Positions 19,049 to 26,472 of a stretch of DNA of 64,000 bases are shown here, piece after piece; position 1 is the first letter of the stretch, and every line of letters starts with the position of its first letter. Source of the stretch: CBDCBA01 sp965214125 (GTDB lineage Bacteria > Planctomycetota > Phycisphaerae > Tepidisphaerales > Tepidisphaeraceae). The position numbers were made by a program, and so were the translations under genes. Under the pieces are notes generated by a model. That model was not told where the DNA came from. It saw only the letters and a program-made list of their open reading frames with translations, and made no database searches. The stretch lies in contig CBDCBA010000014.1 of assembly GCA_965214125.1 (NCBI GenBank), positions 28,635-92,634 on the forward strand, given 5' to 3'.

Positions 19049-20296
19049 ATGTTCCACCAGCTCGCCCACGCCTGCCGTGCCGCTTTGATCCGCCTCCCAA
19101 GCCCGCGTCGTCGCGGCGCGACCGCCGTGTGCGTTGCGGTCGCCGCCTCGACCCTGGCGGGAATCGGCTTCGCCCCGTCGCCGTCGCTGGCAGCGGCCGG
19201 GAAGCTCGCCATCGAGAAGCAGGATGAGGCCCGCGACTCCACCCGGTTCCTGCGCTTCCGCAAGATGCCCGGCGGGGGCGGGGTGCTGGAGACGAGCGTC
19301 GTCACCTACCGCAGTGACGATGGTGCCACCGTGGACTTGATCGGCGCCGTCCACGTCGGCGACAGCGCGTACTACGGCCTGCTCAACGAGCAATTCGCCC
19401 GGTACGACTCGCTGCTGTACGAGATGGTCAAGCCAAAGGACCTCGACATCGCCGCCCCGCGCAAGCGTGACACCGAGAACATCCCGTTCGGTCTGCAAAT
19501 GATCGGCACGCTGCAAAAGGCGATGCAGATGGCGCTCGAGCTGGAGTTCCAGACCGACGCTGTCGACTACTCGCCGGCCAATTTCGTCCACGCCGACCTG
19601 GACATCGAGACCTTCCTCCGCCTGCAGGACGAGCGTGGCGAGGGCTTCTTGCAGATGATGCTCCAGCAGATGCTGAACAACCTCGGCAAGACGCCCGACC
19701 CGGATTACCAGCCGGTCAGCCTGTTCGAGATCATGGAGGCGATGGACGCCCCGGATCGCGCGCGTCGCCTCAAGTTGCTTTTCGCCCGCGAGCTCGGCCG
19801 CATGGACGACATCGGCGGCATGATGGGCGAGGACAGCGTGATCCTCGGCGAGCGCAACAAGAAGGCCGTCGAGGTGATCGACGAGCGTATCGAGATGGGC
19901 GAGCGGAACCTGGGCGTCTTCTACGGGGCGGCCCACATGACGGGCATCGAGAAGCTCCTGGAAGAGCGGGGCTTCGAGCAGGTGGGCGAGCCGGTCTTCC
20001 TGACCGCGTGGGACATGACGCCCGACGGCTCGGCGAGCCGCGCGATGAAGCAGCGCCTGCGGGCCGCGATTGTCGATAACGCCGCCGCGGACGCGATGGG
20101 CGATGGCGATGACCTGAACCGGCCGGGCGTGGTCGACGGCGACGACGCCGCCGCGGCCGCGGCCGCGGCGATGCTCCGCTCGATGCGCGCCGAGCTCGAC
20201 GCGCTGCGCTCGGAGAACGAGTCGCTCCGCCGCCAACTTGATGCGGTTCGCAAGCAGAACGATGCGCTCCGCGAGCGGATTGAAGCGGACGAGTAG
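19049..20296 (+). CDS. TraB/GumN-family secreted protein
   Basis: A 415-residue protein with an N-terminal signal-type sequence (about residues 1-48, ending PSLAAA). The TraB/GumN (PrgY-related, TIKI-like) hallmarks are DLIGAVHVGDSAYYG and, near the end of the domain, LGVFYGAAHMTGIEKLL; both conserved histidines and glycines are present. After the domain come an alanine run DDAAAAAAAAML and a short coiled coil of heptads (LDALRSENESLRRQ). Such proteins are putative metal-dependent hydrolases or signalling proteases. ATG 19049 gives a proper signal peptide. Confidence 0.8.
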   Translation: MFHQLAHACRAALIRLPSPRRRGATAVCVAVAASTLAGIGFAPSPSLAAAGKLAIEKQDEARDSTRFLRFRKMPGGGGVLETSVVTYRSDDGATVDLIGAVHVGDSAYYGLLNEQFARYDSLLYEMVKPKDLDIAAPRKRDTENIPFGLQMIGTLQKAMQMALELEFQTDAVDYSPANFVHADLDIETFLRLQDERGEGFLQMMLQQMLNNLGKTPDPDYQPVSLFEIMEAMDAPDRARRLKLLFARELGRMDDIGGMMGEDSVILGERNKKAVEVIDERIEMGERNLGVFYGAAHMTGIEKLLEERGFEQVGEPVFLTAWDMTPDGSASRAMKQRLRAAIVDNAAADAMGDGDDLNRPGVVDGDDAAAAAAAAMLRSMRAELDALRSENESLRRQLDAVRKQNDALRERIEADE

Positions 20297-20340
20297 GCGC
20301 GGCTTCGGTGATGCGGAACAGGTTGCACACCCGTTCCTTG

Positions 20341-20412
20341 GTAGCCGCGGAGCTTGCTCCGCGTTTCGGGCGCCGCACGTCATTCGAAGCGCGGAGCAAG
20401 CTCCGCGGCTAC
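20341..20412. repeat. REPIN-like nested palindrome C
   Basis: Two 28-base inverted arms (20341-20368 and 20385-20412) with one mismatch and a 16-base loop. It starts GTAG and ends CTAC, and each arm contains the near-palindrome CGCGGAGC-AA-GCTCCGCG. It lies between the convergent TraB-like gene and the PilZ-receiver gene. Confidence 0.8.
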
Positions 20413-20443
20413 CCAGAAGACGCTACAGAGGAAGGCGACAGGG

Positions 20444-21652
20444 CTAGGCCGCAATGGCGGGATGGCCTTCGTCGTCCTCCGGCGCGGCGTCGCTGACGCG
20501 GCCGCAGATGGCGCGAAGGCGTTCGATGACGGCGCTGGCGTCGGACAGGGACTTGGTCTTGTCGACCATCTCCAGGACCTCGGTGGCGGCCTCGGTTACG
20601 GCGGCAAAGCCGTAGCCGGTGCCGCTGCCGCGCAGCACCATGCAGACGCTGCGCACGCGGTCGAAGTCGTCGGCGCGGGCGGCGTCGGTTAGTACCTGAC
20701 CAAGCGCCTTGGCCTTGCCGACGAACTCCGTCAGCAGCGGGCGCATGTCCGGCTGATCGGCGAGCGTGCTAACGATCGCGTCGCCGCCGCTATGGATGCC
20801 GAGCCAATCCACGAGATTGCCCAGGAGCTTGTCCGGCTCGTACGGCTTGCGCAAAATGCCGACCGCGCCGGCCTTCTGCACCGCCCGGAGCACCTCCGGG
20901 TCCGTCTCGGCCGAACAGACCGCCACGCGGCAGCCGGTGGCGATCAGGCGCGACACGATCTCGGCCGGCGGCATGCCGCCGTCGCCGAGGCGCACCTCAG
21001 CCACGACGAGTTCAAATCGCTCGGGGCTGTCAGCCTTTTCCTTGATCTTCGACTCGGCCTCGTCCAGCGACTCCGCCTGCGTCAGCTCCAACTGCGTCTT
21101 GCGCAGGTGGTGGGCGAAGAGTCGGCGGTCGAGCTCGACCTCCTCGAGCAGCAGGACGCGCCCGCGGATCGCCTGCGGCTGCGTCGCGTCGATGCTCGAC
21201 CCGCCCGCCTGATCGGGGTCAAGGTAGAGCTTGGGGAACACCTTGCAGTTGAACTTCACGCCCACCGTGTGCCACGTGCCGGCGATGTGGCCGCAGTAGA
21301 CCACGCGGCCGGCCACGACGTCTTCACCGCCGACGAATCGCGGGAGGTTGACGTCCACCCGCGTGCCCGTGTGCATGTACCCGTTGTGGACGAAGCTCAT
21401 CCCACCGGCCGATAAATCGCGCGTCGTAACCTTCCGGTTGGTGCTGGAACCGCCAGGATGGTGAACCTGCATCCCGACACTCGCACGTCGATACCTGGAC
21501 CGCGCGGCGCGGCGGTTGCTGCGTTCGGCGTCGGCGGCGTCCTCGGCGTCGAGCCGGTCGAGCAAGGCGCTCAGTTGTTGGTCGCGCTCGGCCGCCCGCC
21601 CGGCCTGGGCCGGACCTGAACGCTCGGCTGGCTTTGGGGATTCGGCTCGCAT
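20444..21652 (-). CDS. PilZ - receiver - HPt-like signalling protein
   Basis: A 402-residue soluble protein with three domains. PilZ (about 50-150) keeps the c-di-GMP motif: RSRYR at 51-55 and DLSAGG at 79-84. A receiver-like domain (about 165-285) has the acidic start LLLEEVELD and the conserved lysine K269 in LRKPY, but the phospho-acceptor aspartate is glutamate (E219 in VVAEVRL), which can mimic permanent phosphorylation. The C-terminal helical bundle (about 300-385) resembles an HPt domain, but its histidine is replaced by M338 in CMVLRGSG. The protein is likely a c-di-GMP reader with non-phosphorylatable modules. It is the last gene of a minus-strand run from 25061. Confidence 0.85.
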   Translation of the reverse strand: MRAESPKPAERSGPAQAGRAAERDQQLSALLDRLDAEDAADAERSNRRAARSRYRRASVGMQVHHPGGSSTNRKVTTRDLSAGGMSFVHNGYMHTGTRVDVNLPRFVGGEDVVAGRVVYCGHIAGTWHTVGVKFNCKVFPKLYLDPDQAGGSSIDATQPQAIRGRVLLLEEVELDRRLFAHHLRKTQLELTQAESLDEAESKIKEKADSPERFELVVAEVRLGDGGMPPAEIVSRLIATGCRVAVCSAETDPEVLRAVQKAGAVGILRKPYEPDKLLGNLVDWLGIHSGGDAIVSTLADQPDMRPLLTEFVGKAKALGQVLTDAARADDFDRVRSVCMVLRGSGTGYGFAAVTEAATEVLEMVDKTKSLSDASAVIERLRAICGRVSDAAPEDDEGHPAIAA

Positions 21653-21701
21653 CGTGCTGAAGGCTGCGCGGCGTCAGGGGCATGGCACATCCCGCCAACA
21701 G

Positions 21702-22697
21702 TCAGCCGCTTTTGGTCGTATCGGCACGTTCGCCCCCGCGGTGTAGCCGGTGATCCTCGCGTTCCAACATCTTCTGCAACAGCACGACATCCAGCCGCCG
21801 CCCGTACTTCACGCCCACCTCGCGCAGCACGCCCACCGGGCCGAAGTCGAACTTCAGGTGCAGCCCCAGGCTCGCCAACTGCTCCGAGTCAACCCGCGCC
21901 AGCACGCTGTGCAGCCCGCCGCGCCGGCCACGCTCGAGCAGGTCCGATAGCAGGGCCGTGCCAACGCCCCGCCCCTGGGCGGCGTCGGCCACGTACACGC
22001 TGTCCTCGGCAACCGACGAGTAGCCACACTTCTCGTCGTGCCGCGACAGCATCGCGTAGCCGGCGAAGACGCCCTCCAACTCGGCCACGATGATCGGGTG
22101 CCGGCTCGCATCGCGATTGCCGAACATCTGCGCCGCCGCCTCCTGGTCGAGCGGAACATCCGTATAAATGGCGGTCGAGGTGCGAATGTGGTGGTTGCGC
22201 AGGTCGTTGATCTGCTGCCAGTCCAGCTCAGTGGCGAGGCGTATCGCGACGTCGCGACGCGGGCGCGGCGGGGCGGGGGGCATCAGGTAGCTGGCCGCGT
22301 TGCCCTGCCCGCCAGCGAGTCGGTCGAGGTGCCGGGCGTGCGTCCAGCCGCACATAACGCGCTGGCCGTTCTCAGGACCTTCGCACCGCACCGTGTGCCG
22401 CCAGACGTCGCGTAGCCCCTTTGGCGCGTTCGCGCGGAGGAAGTGTTGCAGGCACCAGCAGTCGGCCCCGCTGTATCGCCAGAGCGTGGACGTCAGCCGC
22501 GCCGCTCCCGTGATGGTGACGCCCGTCTCCTCGGTCACTTCCCGAATCGCCGCCGCCTCCGCCGTCTCGCCGGCCTCCACGCCGCCGGCGGGCGCCTGCA
22601 CGCGCACGTTATCGGGGCCCTTGAACGTCAGCACGTCGAGCCCCCCCGCATTGCTGGGGCGCGTGACGTAGACGACCACTCGCTCGCGCAATCGCAT
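21702..22697 (-). CDS. Nudix hydrolase fused to a GNAT acetyltransferase
   Basis: A 331-residue two-domain protein. The N-terminal Nudix domain has a perfect Nudix box (GGVEAGETAEAAAIREVTEE at 38-57, then TGV), so it should hydrolyse a nucleoside diphosphate derivative. From about residue 165 a GNAT domain follows, with TSTAIYTDVPLD near its start and the acetyl-CoA loop QGRGVGTALL; it resembles phosphinothricin-type N-acetyltransferases. The ATG at 22697 is 11 bases from the M29 peptidase stop, so the two are co-transcribed. A GTG one codon earlier is an alternative start. Both activities are predicted by motif only. Confidence 0.88.
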   Translation of the reverse strand: MRLRERVVVYVTRPSNAGGLDVLTFKGPDNVRVQAPAGGVEAGETAEAAAIREVTEETGVTITGAARLTSTLWRYSGADCWCLQHFLRANAPKGLRDVWRHTVRCEGPENGQRVMCGWTHARHLDRLAGGQGNAASYLMPPAPPRPRRDVAIRLATELDWQQINDLRNHHIRTSTAIYTDVPLDQEAAAQMFGNRDASRHPIIVAELEGVFAGYAMLSRHDEKCGYSSVAEDSVYVADAAQGRGVGTALLSDLLERGRRGGLHSVLARVDSEQLASLGLHLKFDFGPVGVLREVGVKYGRRLDVVLLQKMLEREDHRLHRGGERADTTKSG

Positions 22698-22708
22698 CAC
22701 TATCGCCC

Positions 22709-23857
22709 CTAGCTCGGGAACCCCTCGCGGGTGAAGCGACCGTCCTTGCTGATCGTCTCGCCGCCGATTGTGATCGTGCCGCCGCCGGCGGGCTCGCGGA
22801 GATCGCAGACCATGTCCCAGTGGAGGCCGCTCTTGTTGGTCGCGTTCGTCTCCGGGTACGCCTCGCCCACGGCGAAGTGGACGGTTCCGCCGATCTTTTC
22901 GTCGAACAGGGTGTTCTTCGTGAACTGCTGAATGCCGAAGTTCGTGCCGATCGCGCACTCGCCGATGTAGCGGGCCCCTTCGTCCTGATCGAGCATGGCG
23001 ATCAGGAACGCCTCCCCCTTGTCCGCCCTCGCGTCGACCACCTTGCCGTCGCGGAAGGTCAGCTCCACGCCGTCGCACTCGCGGCCCATGTGAACGCACG
23101 GAAAGCTGTAGCGGATCGTGCCGTTCACGCTCTCGCGCACCGGCCCGCTGAAGACCTCGCCATCGGGGAAGTTCGCCTTGCCGTCGCAGTTGATCCAGAC
23201 GCGATCCGCGACGTCCATCGTCAGGTCCGTGCCGTTGCCGGCCTGCACGCGGTACTCGGTCTTGCCCTTGGCGATCTGCTCGTGGATCAAATCGACGAGG
23301 CGCTGTTGGGCTTCCCCCTGCTTACGCCAGCTCGCGGCGGGGTCGGGGTGATCGAGCAAACCGGCCTTGAAGACGAAATCGGCGTAGGCGGCGGTGTCCA
23401 TCTCGGCATCCTGAGCGTGGCCGTCGGTGGGGTAGAGCGTGCCGACCCACTCCATCTCGTGCTTGGCCGCCCGCTCCATGTTGACGGCCATGATCGGCCG
23501 ACGACCCTTGCTCATCAGGGCCGCCTTCTTCGGGTCGAACGTGCTCTGCGCCTTCGTGTTGCTTTCCGCCCAAACGGCGAGGCGTCGATCGATCGTCTCG
23601 ATCGCGTGCAACGCCAGCGGATCGGTGTAGGCGAGCTGTTCGTCGCTGCCGTTCTCGAGCATGAGCTCCGCGAAGTTATCGGGAACCAGCCGCGGATGCG
23701 GGTGCGCCCCAACCTTCAGAACGGCCCGCACGCACGCCTCCATCAACGGCGCCGCCGCGGCGGGCATTTGCAGGAGCACGAGGTGGCCCGGTTTGGTGTC
23801 GAGCGAGTAGTTGACGAGAACATCGGCAAGCTTGTCGAGGCGCGGATCGCGGAGCAT
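22709..23857 (-). CDS. M29-family aminopeptidase
   Basis: A 382-residue aminopeptidase of family M29 (AmpS/aminopeptidase T), cobalt- or zinc-dependent enzymes that release N-terminal residues. The start LDKLADVLVNYSLDTKPG, the TDLTMDV segment, GECAIGTNFGI, and the C-terminal metal-site region with VHFAVGEAYPETN and SGLHWDMVCDLR are all characteristic. ATG 23857 is preferred over an earlier in-frame GTG-containing extension because the family begins there. A hairpin at 23891-23921 separates it from the upstream SPFH gene. Confidence 0.92.
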   Translation of the reverse strand: MLRDPRLDKLADVLVNYSLDTKPGHLVLLQMPAAAAPLMEACVRAVLKVGAHPHPRLVPDNFAELMLENGSDEQLAYTDPLALHAIETIDRRLAVWAESNTKAQSTFDPKKAALMSKGRRPIMAVNMERAAKHEMEWVGTLYPTDGHAQDAEMDTAAYADFVFKAGLLDHPDPAASWRKQGEAQQRLVDLIHEQIAKGKTEYRVQAGNGTDLTMDVADRVWINCDGKANFPDGEVFSGPVRESVNGTIRYSFPCVHMGRECDGVELTFRDGKVVDARADKGEAFLIAMLDQDEGARYIGECAIGTNFGIQQFTKNTLFDEKIGGTVHFAVGEAYPETNATNKSGLHWDMVCDLREPAGGGTITIGGETISKDGRFTREGFPS

Positions 23858-23890
23858 GGGATGCAGGATAGCGGCGCGGCCGAACGACAC

Positions 23891-23921
23891 GACCCCCGGC
23901 GTGCAGCGCACACCGGGGGTC
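23891..23921. terminator. Hairpin downstream of the SPFH gene
   Basis: A 13-base stem (one mismatch) GACCCCCGGCGTG / CACACCGGGGGTC with a five-base loop. It lies 3 bases past the SPFH stop and 33 bases before the M29 start, so it probably terminates or attenuates the SPFH transcript. There is no long T run. Confidence 0.55.
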
Positions 23922-23924
23922 TTG

Positions 23925-25061
23925 CTACTCCTCATCGGCCGCGACGAGGCGGCGGACCTGCTCGGTGAGCGGGCCGACCGACTCTCCCTGGCCGAGGACG
24001 AACGTGATCTTCGTGCCGGCCAGCACGTCCTTCATCAGCTCCAGCTCGCGCAGGCGCCGAAGGGCCGGGTTCTCCGCGAGCAGCCGCGCGGTGTTGGCCT
24101 GGCTGCGGGCGGCGGCGGTTTCCTCGCGCCGCTCGATCAGGTTCGCCTCGGCCCGCTTCTGGGCCGCGATCACGCCGTTGAACAGCTCGCGCATGTCGCC
24201 CGGCAGGATCACGTCGCGCAGGCCCGCGGCCGTCACGCGAACGCCCACCGCGTCCGCTTGGGTGGCCACGGCCTCGCAGATGCCCTCGGCCACCTGGTCT
24301 TTTTCGACCAGCAGCGCGTCGAGCGTCCGCGAACCGACCGCCTCCCGAGCCGCCAACTGCGCGGCCCGGTAGAGCGACTGCTTGTAGTCGTCGCTCGCCT
24401 GGACCGCCCGGACGGGGTCGATCACGACGTACGACACGAGCGCGTTCAGGCGAACGCTCACCTTGTCGGCCGTCATCATCTCTTGGCCGCTGACGTCGAG
24501 CGCCTGCTCGCGCCGGTCGACGCTCTTCCACGTCACCCGGCCGGCCGCCTTCCAGAAGACGTGCAGGCCCGGCGACAGCACTTCGACGAACCGGCCGTCA
24601 CGGTAGAGCAGTGCGCTCTCGTCCTGATCCACGACCACGCCCGCCAGGTGCAGTTGCGCCTTGGGGTGGCTCAGGATCGCCTGGAGGCGCGGGTGCTCGA
24701 AGCGGAAGGCCTCCGTCTCGAAGCGCTCGATCCGCCAGTCGCCCGCGTCGCGCCAGTAGGCCGCGAGGCCGGCGCCGAGCACGTCGATCAGCCGACCGTT
24801 GAGCCAGACGAAGACGCGCTCGCCGTCGGGCACGTCGACGAGCACGAGCTGCTCGCGCAGTTGGGGCTCGCGGACGAGGGCCTCGAGGCGCTTGTGAACG
24901 AATCGGCCGGCGGAGACGTCGTGGCGCTGCACGACGTCCTTGCCGCCGTGCCAGAGCCAGGCGGGGTTCCAGTGGCGGCCGGGGCCGAGCACGCCGATCA
25001 GGTCGTCGTGTCGGAACCAAAGGCCGCGCTGGCCGCGGGGGATGTGGGTGCGAATGAACAT
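23925..25061 (-). CDS. SPFH/Band 7 (slipin-like) protein
   Basis: A 378-residue SPFH-superfamily protein. Residues about 180-345 carry the slipin/stomatin core: ALVSYVVIDPVRAV, YKQSLYRAAQLAAREAVG, TLDALLVEKDQVAEG and the hinge AAGLRDVILPGDMRELFN followed by the helical AQKRAEANLIERREETAAAR. The N-terminal half is an extra domain with RGLWFRHDDLIGVLGPGRHWNP, seen in bacterial SPFH proteins of this type. No obvious transmembrane helix precedes it, so membrane association is uncertain. A strong Shine-Dalgarno (25071-25077) fixes the start. Confidence 0.88.
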   Translation of the reverse strand: MFIRTHIPRGQRGLWFRHDDLIGVLGPGRHWNPAWLWHGGKDVVQRHDVSAGRFVHKRLEALVREPQLREQLVLVDVPDGERVFVWLNGRLIDVLGAGLAAYWRDAGDWRIERFETEAFRFEHPRLQAILSHPKAQLHLAGVVVDQDESALLYRDGRFVEVLSPGLHVFWKAAGRVTWKSVDRREQALDVSGQEMMTADKVSVRLNALVSYVVIDPVRAVQASDDYKQSLYRAAQLAAREAVGSRTLDALLVEKDQVAEGICEAVATQADAVGVRVTAAGLRDVILPGDMRELFNGVIAAQKRAEANLIERREETAAARSQANTARLLAENPALRRLRELELMKDVLAGTKITFVLGQGESVGPLTEQVRRLVAADEE

Positions 25062-25448
25062 GGTGTTGCACCTCCTTGAGTGGGCGTCGCACAGGCGACG
25101 CGGAAAGAAAACCGTCGATCTTGAAGGGAAATCGCCCCCGCCGGCCGGGCCTTGGCCGCACCCCGCGCCGGGTTGGCGGGGGCGGGGATTGGGGTCGACG
25201 CAGAGGCCGCGTTCGGCTCGTCACGCCGCCGCGGAAACCCCTGCCGACCGGGCCACGTCCGTCTCGCGACGGTCGCAGCAGTCGGTCGAGGTTCGCGGCG
25301 GGGACTCGCGTCGCCCAGCGTGCGTCGCCCCGTTCGTCCGCCCGCAGGGCCGTCCGACGCGGTGCCGCCTGCCTCCGAAGAAGCGGGCGGCCGGCGCGGC
25401 ATCCGGCCCGGCGTGGCGGGGGCGTGTGTTGGAGCCTTGCGGCCCCGC
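25062..25448. other. GC-rich leader region without a recognised gene
   Basis: About 370 bases between the SPFH ribosome binding site and the first tRNA. The region is very GC-rich with no convincing coding frame on either strand and no motif I can name. Minus-strand transcription from the tRNAs could run through it into the SPFH gene. Confidence 0.4.
25071..25077 (-). promoter_or_regulatory. Strong ribosome binding site of the SPFH gene
   Basis: AAGGAGG on the minus strand, 9 bases before the ATG at 25061. Most other starts in the window have weak or no Shine-Dalgarno, so this gene stands out as a well-translated one. Confidence 0.8.
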
Positions 25449-25521
25449 GATTCAGGCGGGAATCGAACCCGCAACCGCTTCGTGATGAACGAAGTGCTCT
25501 ACCAGTATGAGCTACTGATCC
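25449..25521 (-). tRNA. tRNA with CAT anticodon (Met-like), atypical
   Basis: A 73-base cloverleaf on the minus strand: D-arm GCTC/GAGC, anticodon arm CTTCG-TTCATCA-CGAAG with anticodon CAT, five-base variable loop, T-arm GCGGG-TTCGATT-CCCGC. Oddities are an A-A mismatch at position 3-70 of the acceptor stem, C at position 37 where a purine is usual, G as discriminator, and no encoded CCA. It could be a true elongator Met tRNA with divergent features, or a decaying copy. Confidence 0.72.
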
Positions 25522-25558
25522 CTGGGTAAAGGGGTGGAGAGTTCTAGTCTCCGTTGGA

Positions 25559-25633
25559 GCCCGTGGTGGGAATCGAACCCACGTCCTCCCGAAACGCGAG
25601 TTTCGGGCGCTCTGTCCACTGAGCTACACGACC
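25559..25633 (-). tRNA. tRNA-like gene with enlarged anticodon arm
   Basis: A 75-base cloverleaf on the minus strand with good D-arm (GCTC/GAGC) and T-arm (GTGGG-TTCGATT-CCCAC). The anticodon arm is 20 bases: a perfect 6-base stem CCCGAA/TTCGGG with an 8-base loop ACTCGCGT, instead of 17 with a 7-base loop, and U33 cannot be placed normally, so the anticodon is undetermined. The acceptor stem has a G-G mismatch at 2-71; TCCA follows the acceptor, so CCA may be encoded. Either a degenerate tRNA or a non-standard one. Confidence 0.6.
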
Positions 25634-25791
25634 GCCGGGCCGTGTGAAGTCCGTCGAGGAACGCCCCACGGCAGGGCCGGGGCACGCCCGCGGCCGACTC
25701 GGCGGGGGTGGCGTCGTTACCGCCGGCAGCCGATGGCCGCGGCGGGTTGTGCGGTGTTTGTCAAGACAATCCTCCTTGTTTCACCAGTGAA

Positions 25792-25826
25792 AGACGCCCC
25801 GGACGCGGCTGGCGTCCGGGGCGTCT
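25792..25826 (-). terminator. Strong hairpin after the 41-codon frame
   Basis: A perfect 15-base stem (25792-25806 with 25812-25826), loop GGCTG, followed on the minus strand by TT and a mixed tail. It lies 26 bases past the stop of the small minus-strand frame at 25853-25978, where a terminator would be expected, though the T tract is short. Confidence 0.6.
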
Positions 25827-25852
25827 CGCGTGCTGCGAATGCACGAGAGCCG

Positions 25853-25978
25853 TTACCGCGGAGGCCGATCGTTGCCCAATTCGGACATCGTCTCAAAACC
25901 CATCCCGCACAAGTTCCCCGACGCCGGCTGTGCGGCGCGAGCGATGCGATCGAGTTGAATGACGTGTGTTTGCGACAT
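25853..25978 (-). CDS. Possible 41-residue small protein
   Basis: An ATG at 25978 follows a purine-rich GGAAGAGGA ribosome-site-like sequence about 7 bases upstream, and the frame stops at 25853 before a strong hairpin. The peptide is polar, begins MSQTHVIQLDRIARA, has one cysteine (C24), and ends in a basic RPPR. No homologue is known to me and the codon sample is too short to judge. The frame could be chance; the support is the combination of ribosome site, frame and terminator. Confidence 0.4.
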   Translation of the reverse strand: MSQTHVIQLDRIARAAQPASGNLCGMGFETMSELGNDRPPR

Positions 25979-26142
25979 CGGGAATCCTCTTCCGGGGAGG
26001 CGGAAGATAGCGGGTGAAACCAAGCCGTCAAGAAAAAACTCGCGATGGGATCATTTTGTAGTTCGACGGTCAGCACGAACGGGTTGGGCCGCCGTGAGAT
26101 TTGCCCGTGTTCGCCTGCGGCGGGGCTGGCTACAACAGACCC

Positions 26143-26418
26143 ATGAGCAACGCCCTGAAGGTCATCGTGGTGTCGGTTCTGGGATACGCCGCGTACGAGG
26201 CGATCGACGGCTACTTTCGCCACCGCCGGTCGAGCGGCGGACCGGCAGGCGCACCGATCCCGACGCCGAAGATGCGCCCAATCCCCGAGCCGATGGGCAG
26301 CGTCGGCGGCGCCGCCATGACCGGTGGCGGCGAGGGGACGACCCGGCGCACGCTCGATCAGGACGGCGAGAGCACCGCCACCCGCGTCGGGCGCGGCGTG
26401 GTGCGCAAGAACAAGTAG
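26143..26418 (+). CDS. Small protein, possible N-terminal membrane anchor
   Basis: A 91-residue protein with a hydrophobic N-terminus (about residues 4-17, ALKVIVVSVLGYAAYEAI) followed by a histidine-arginine segment and a glycine/proline-rich disordered tail ending VVRKNK. I do not recognise a family. It lies 54 bases before zwf on the same strand and may be co-transcribed. ATG 26143 is preferred to an upstream GTG. Confidence 0.5.
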   Translation: MSNALKVIVVSVLGYAAYEAIDGYFRHRRSSGGPAGAPIPTPKMRPIPEPMGSVGGAAMTGGGEGTTRRTLDQDGESTATRVGRGVVRKNK

Positions 26419-26472
26419 CCCGCCGGCAATCGCCCCTCGACAAGCGGGCGGCCGCGACCCATTATCGCGGCC

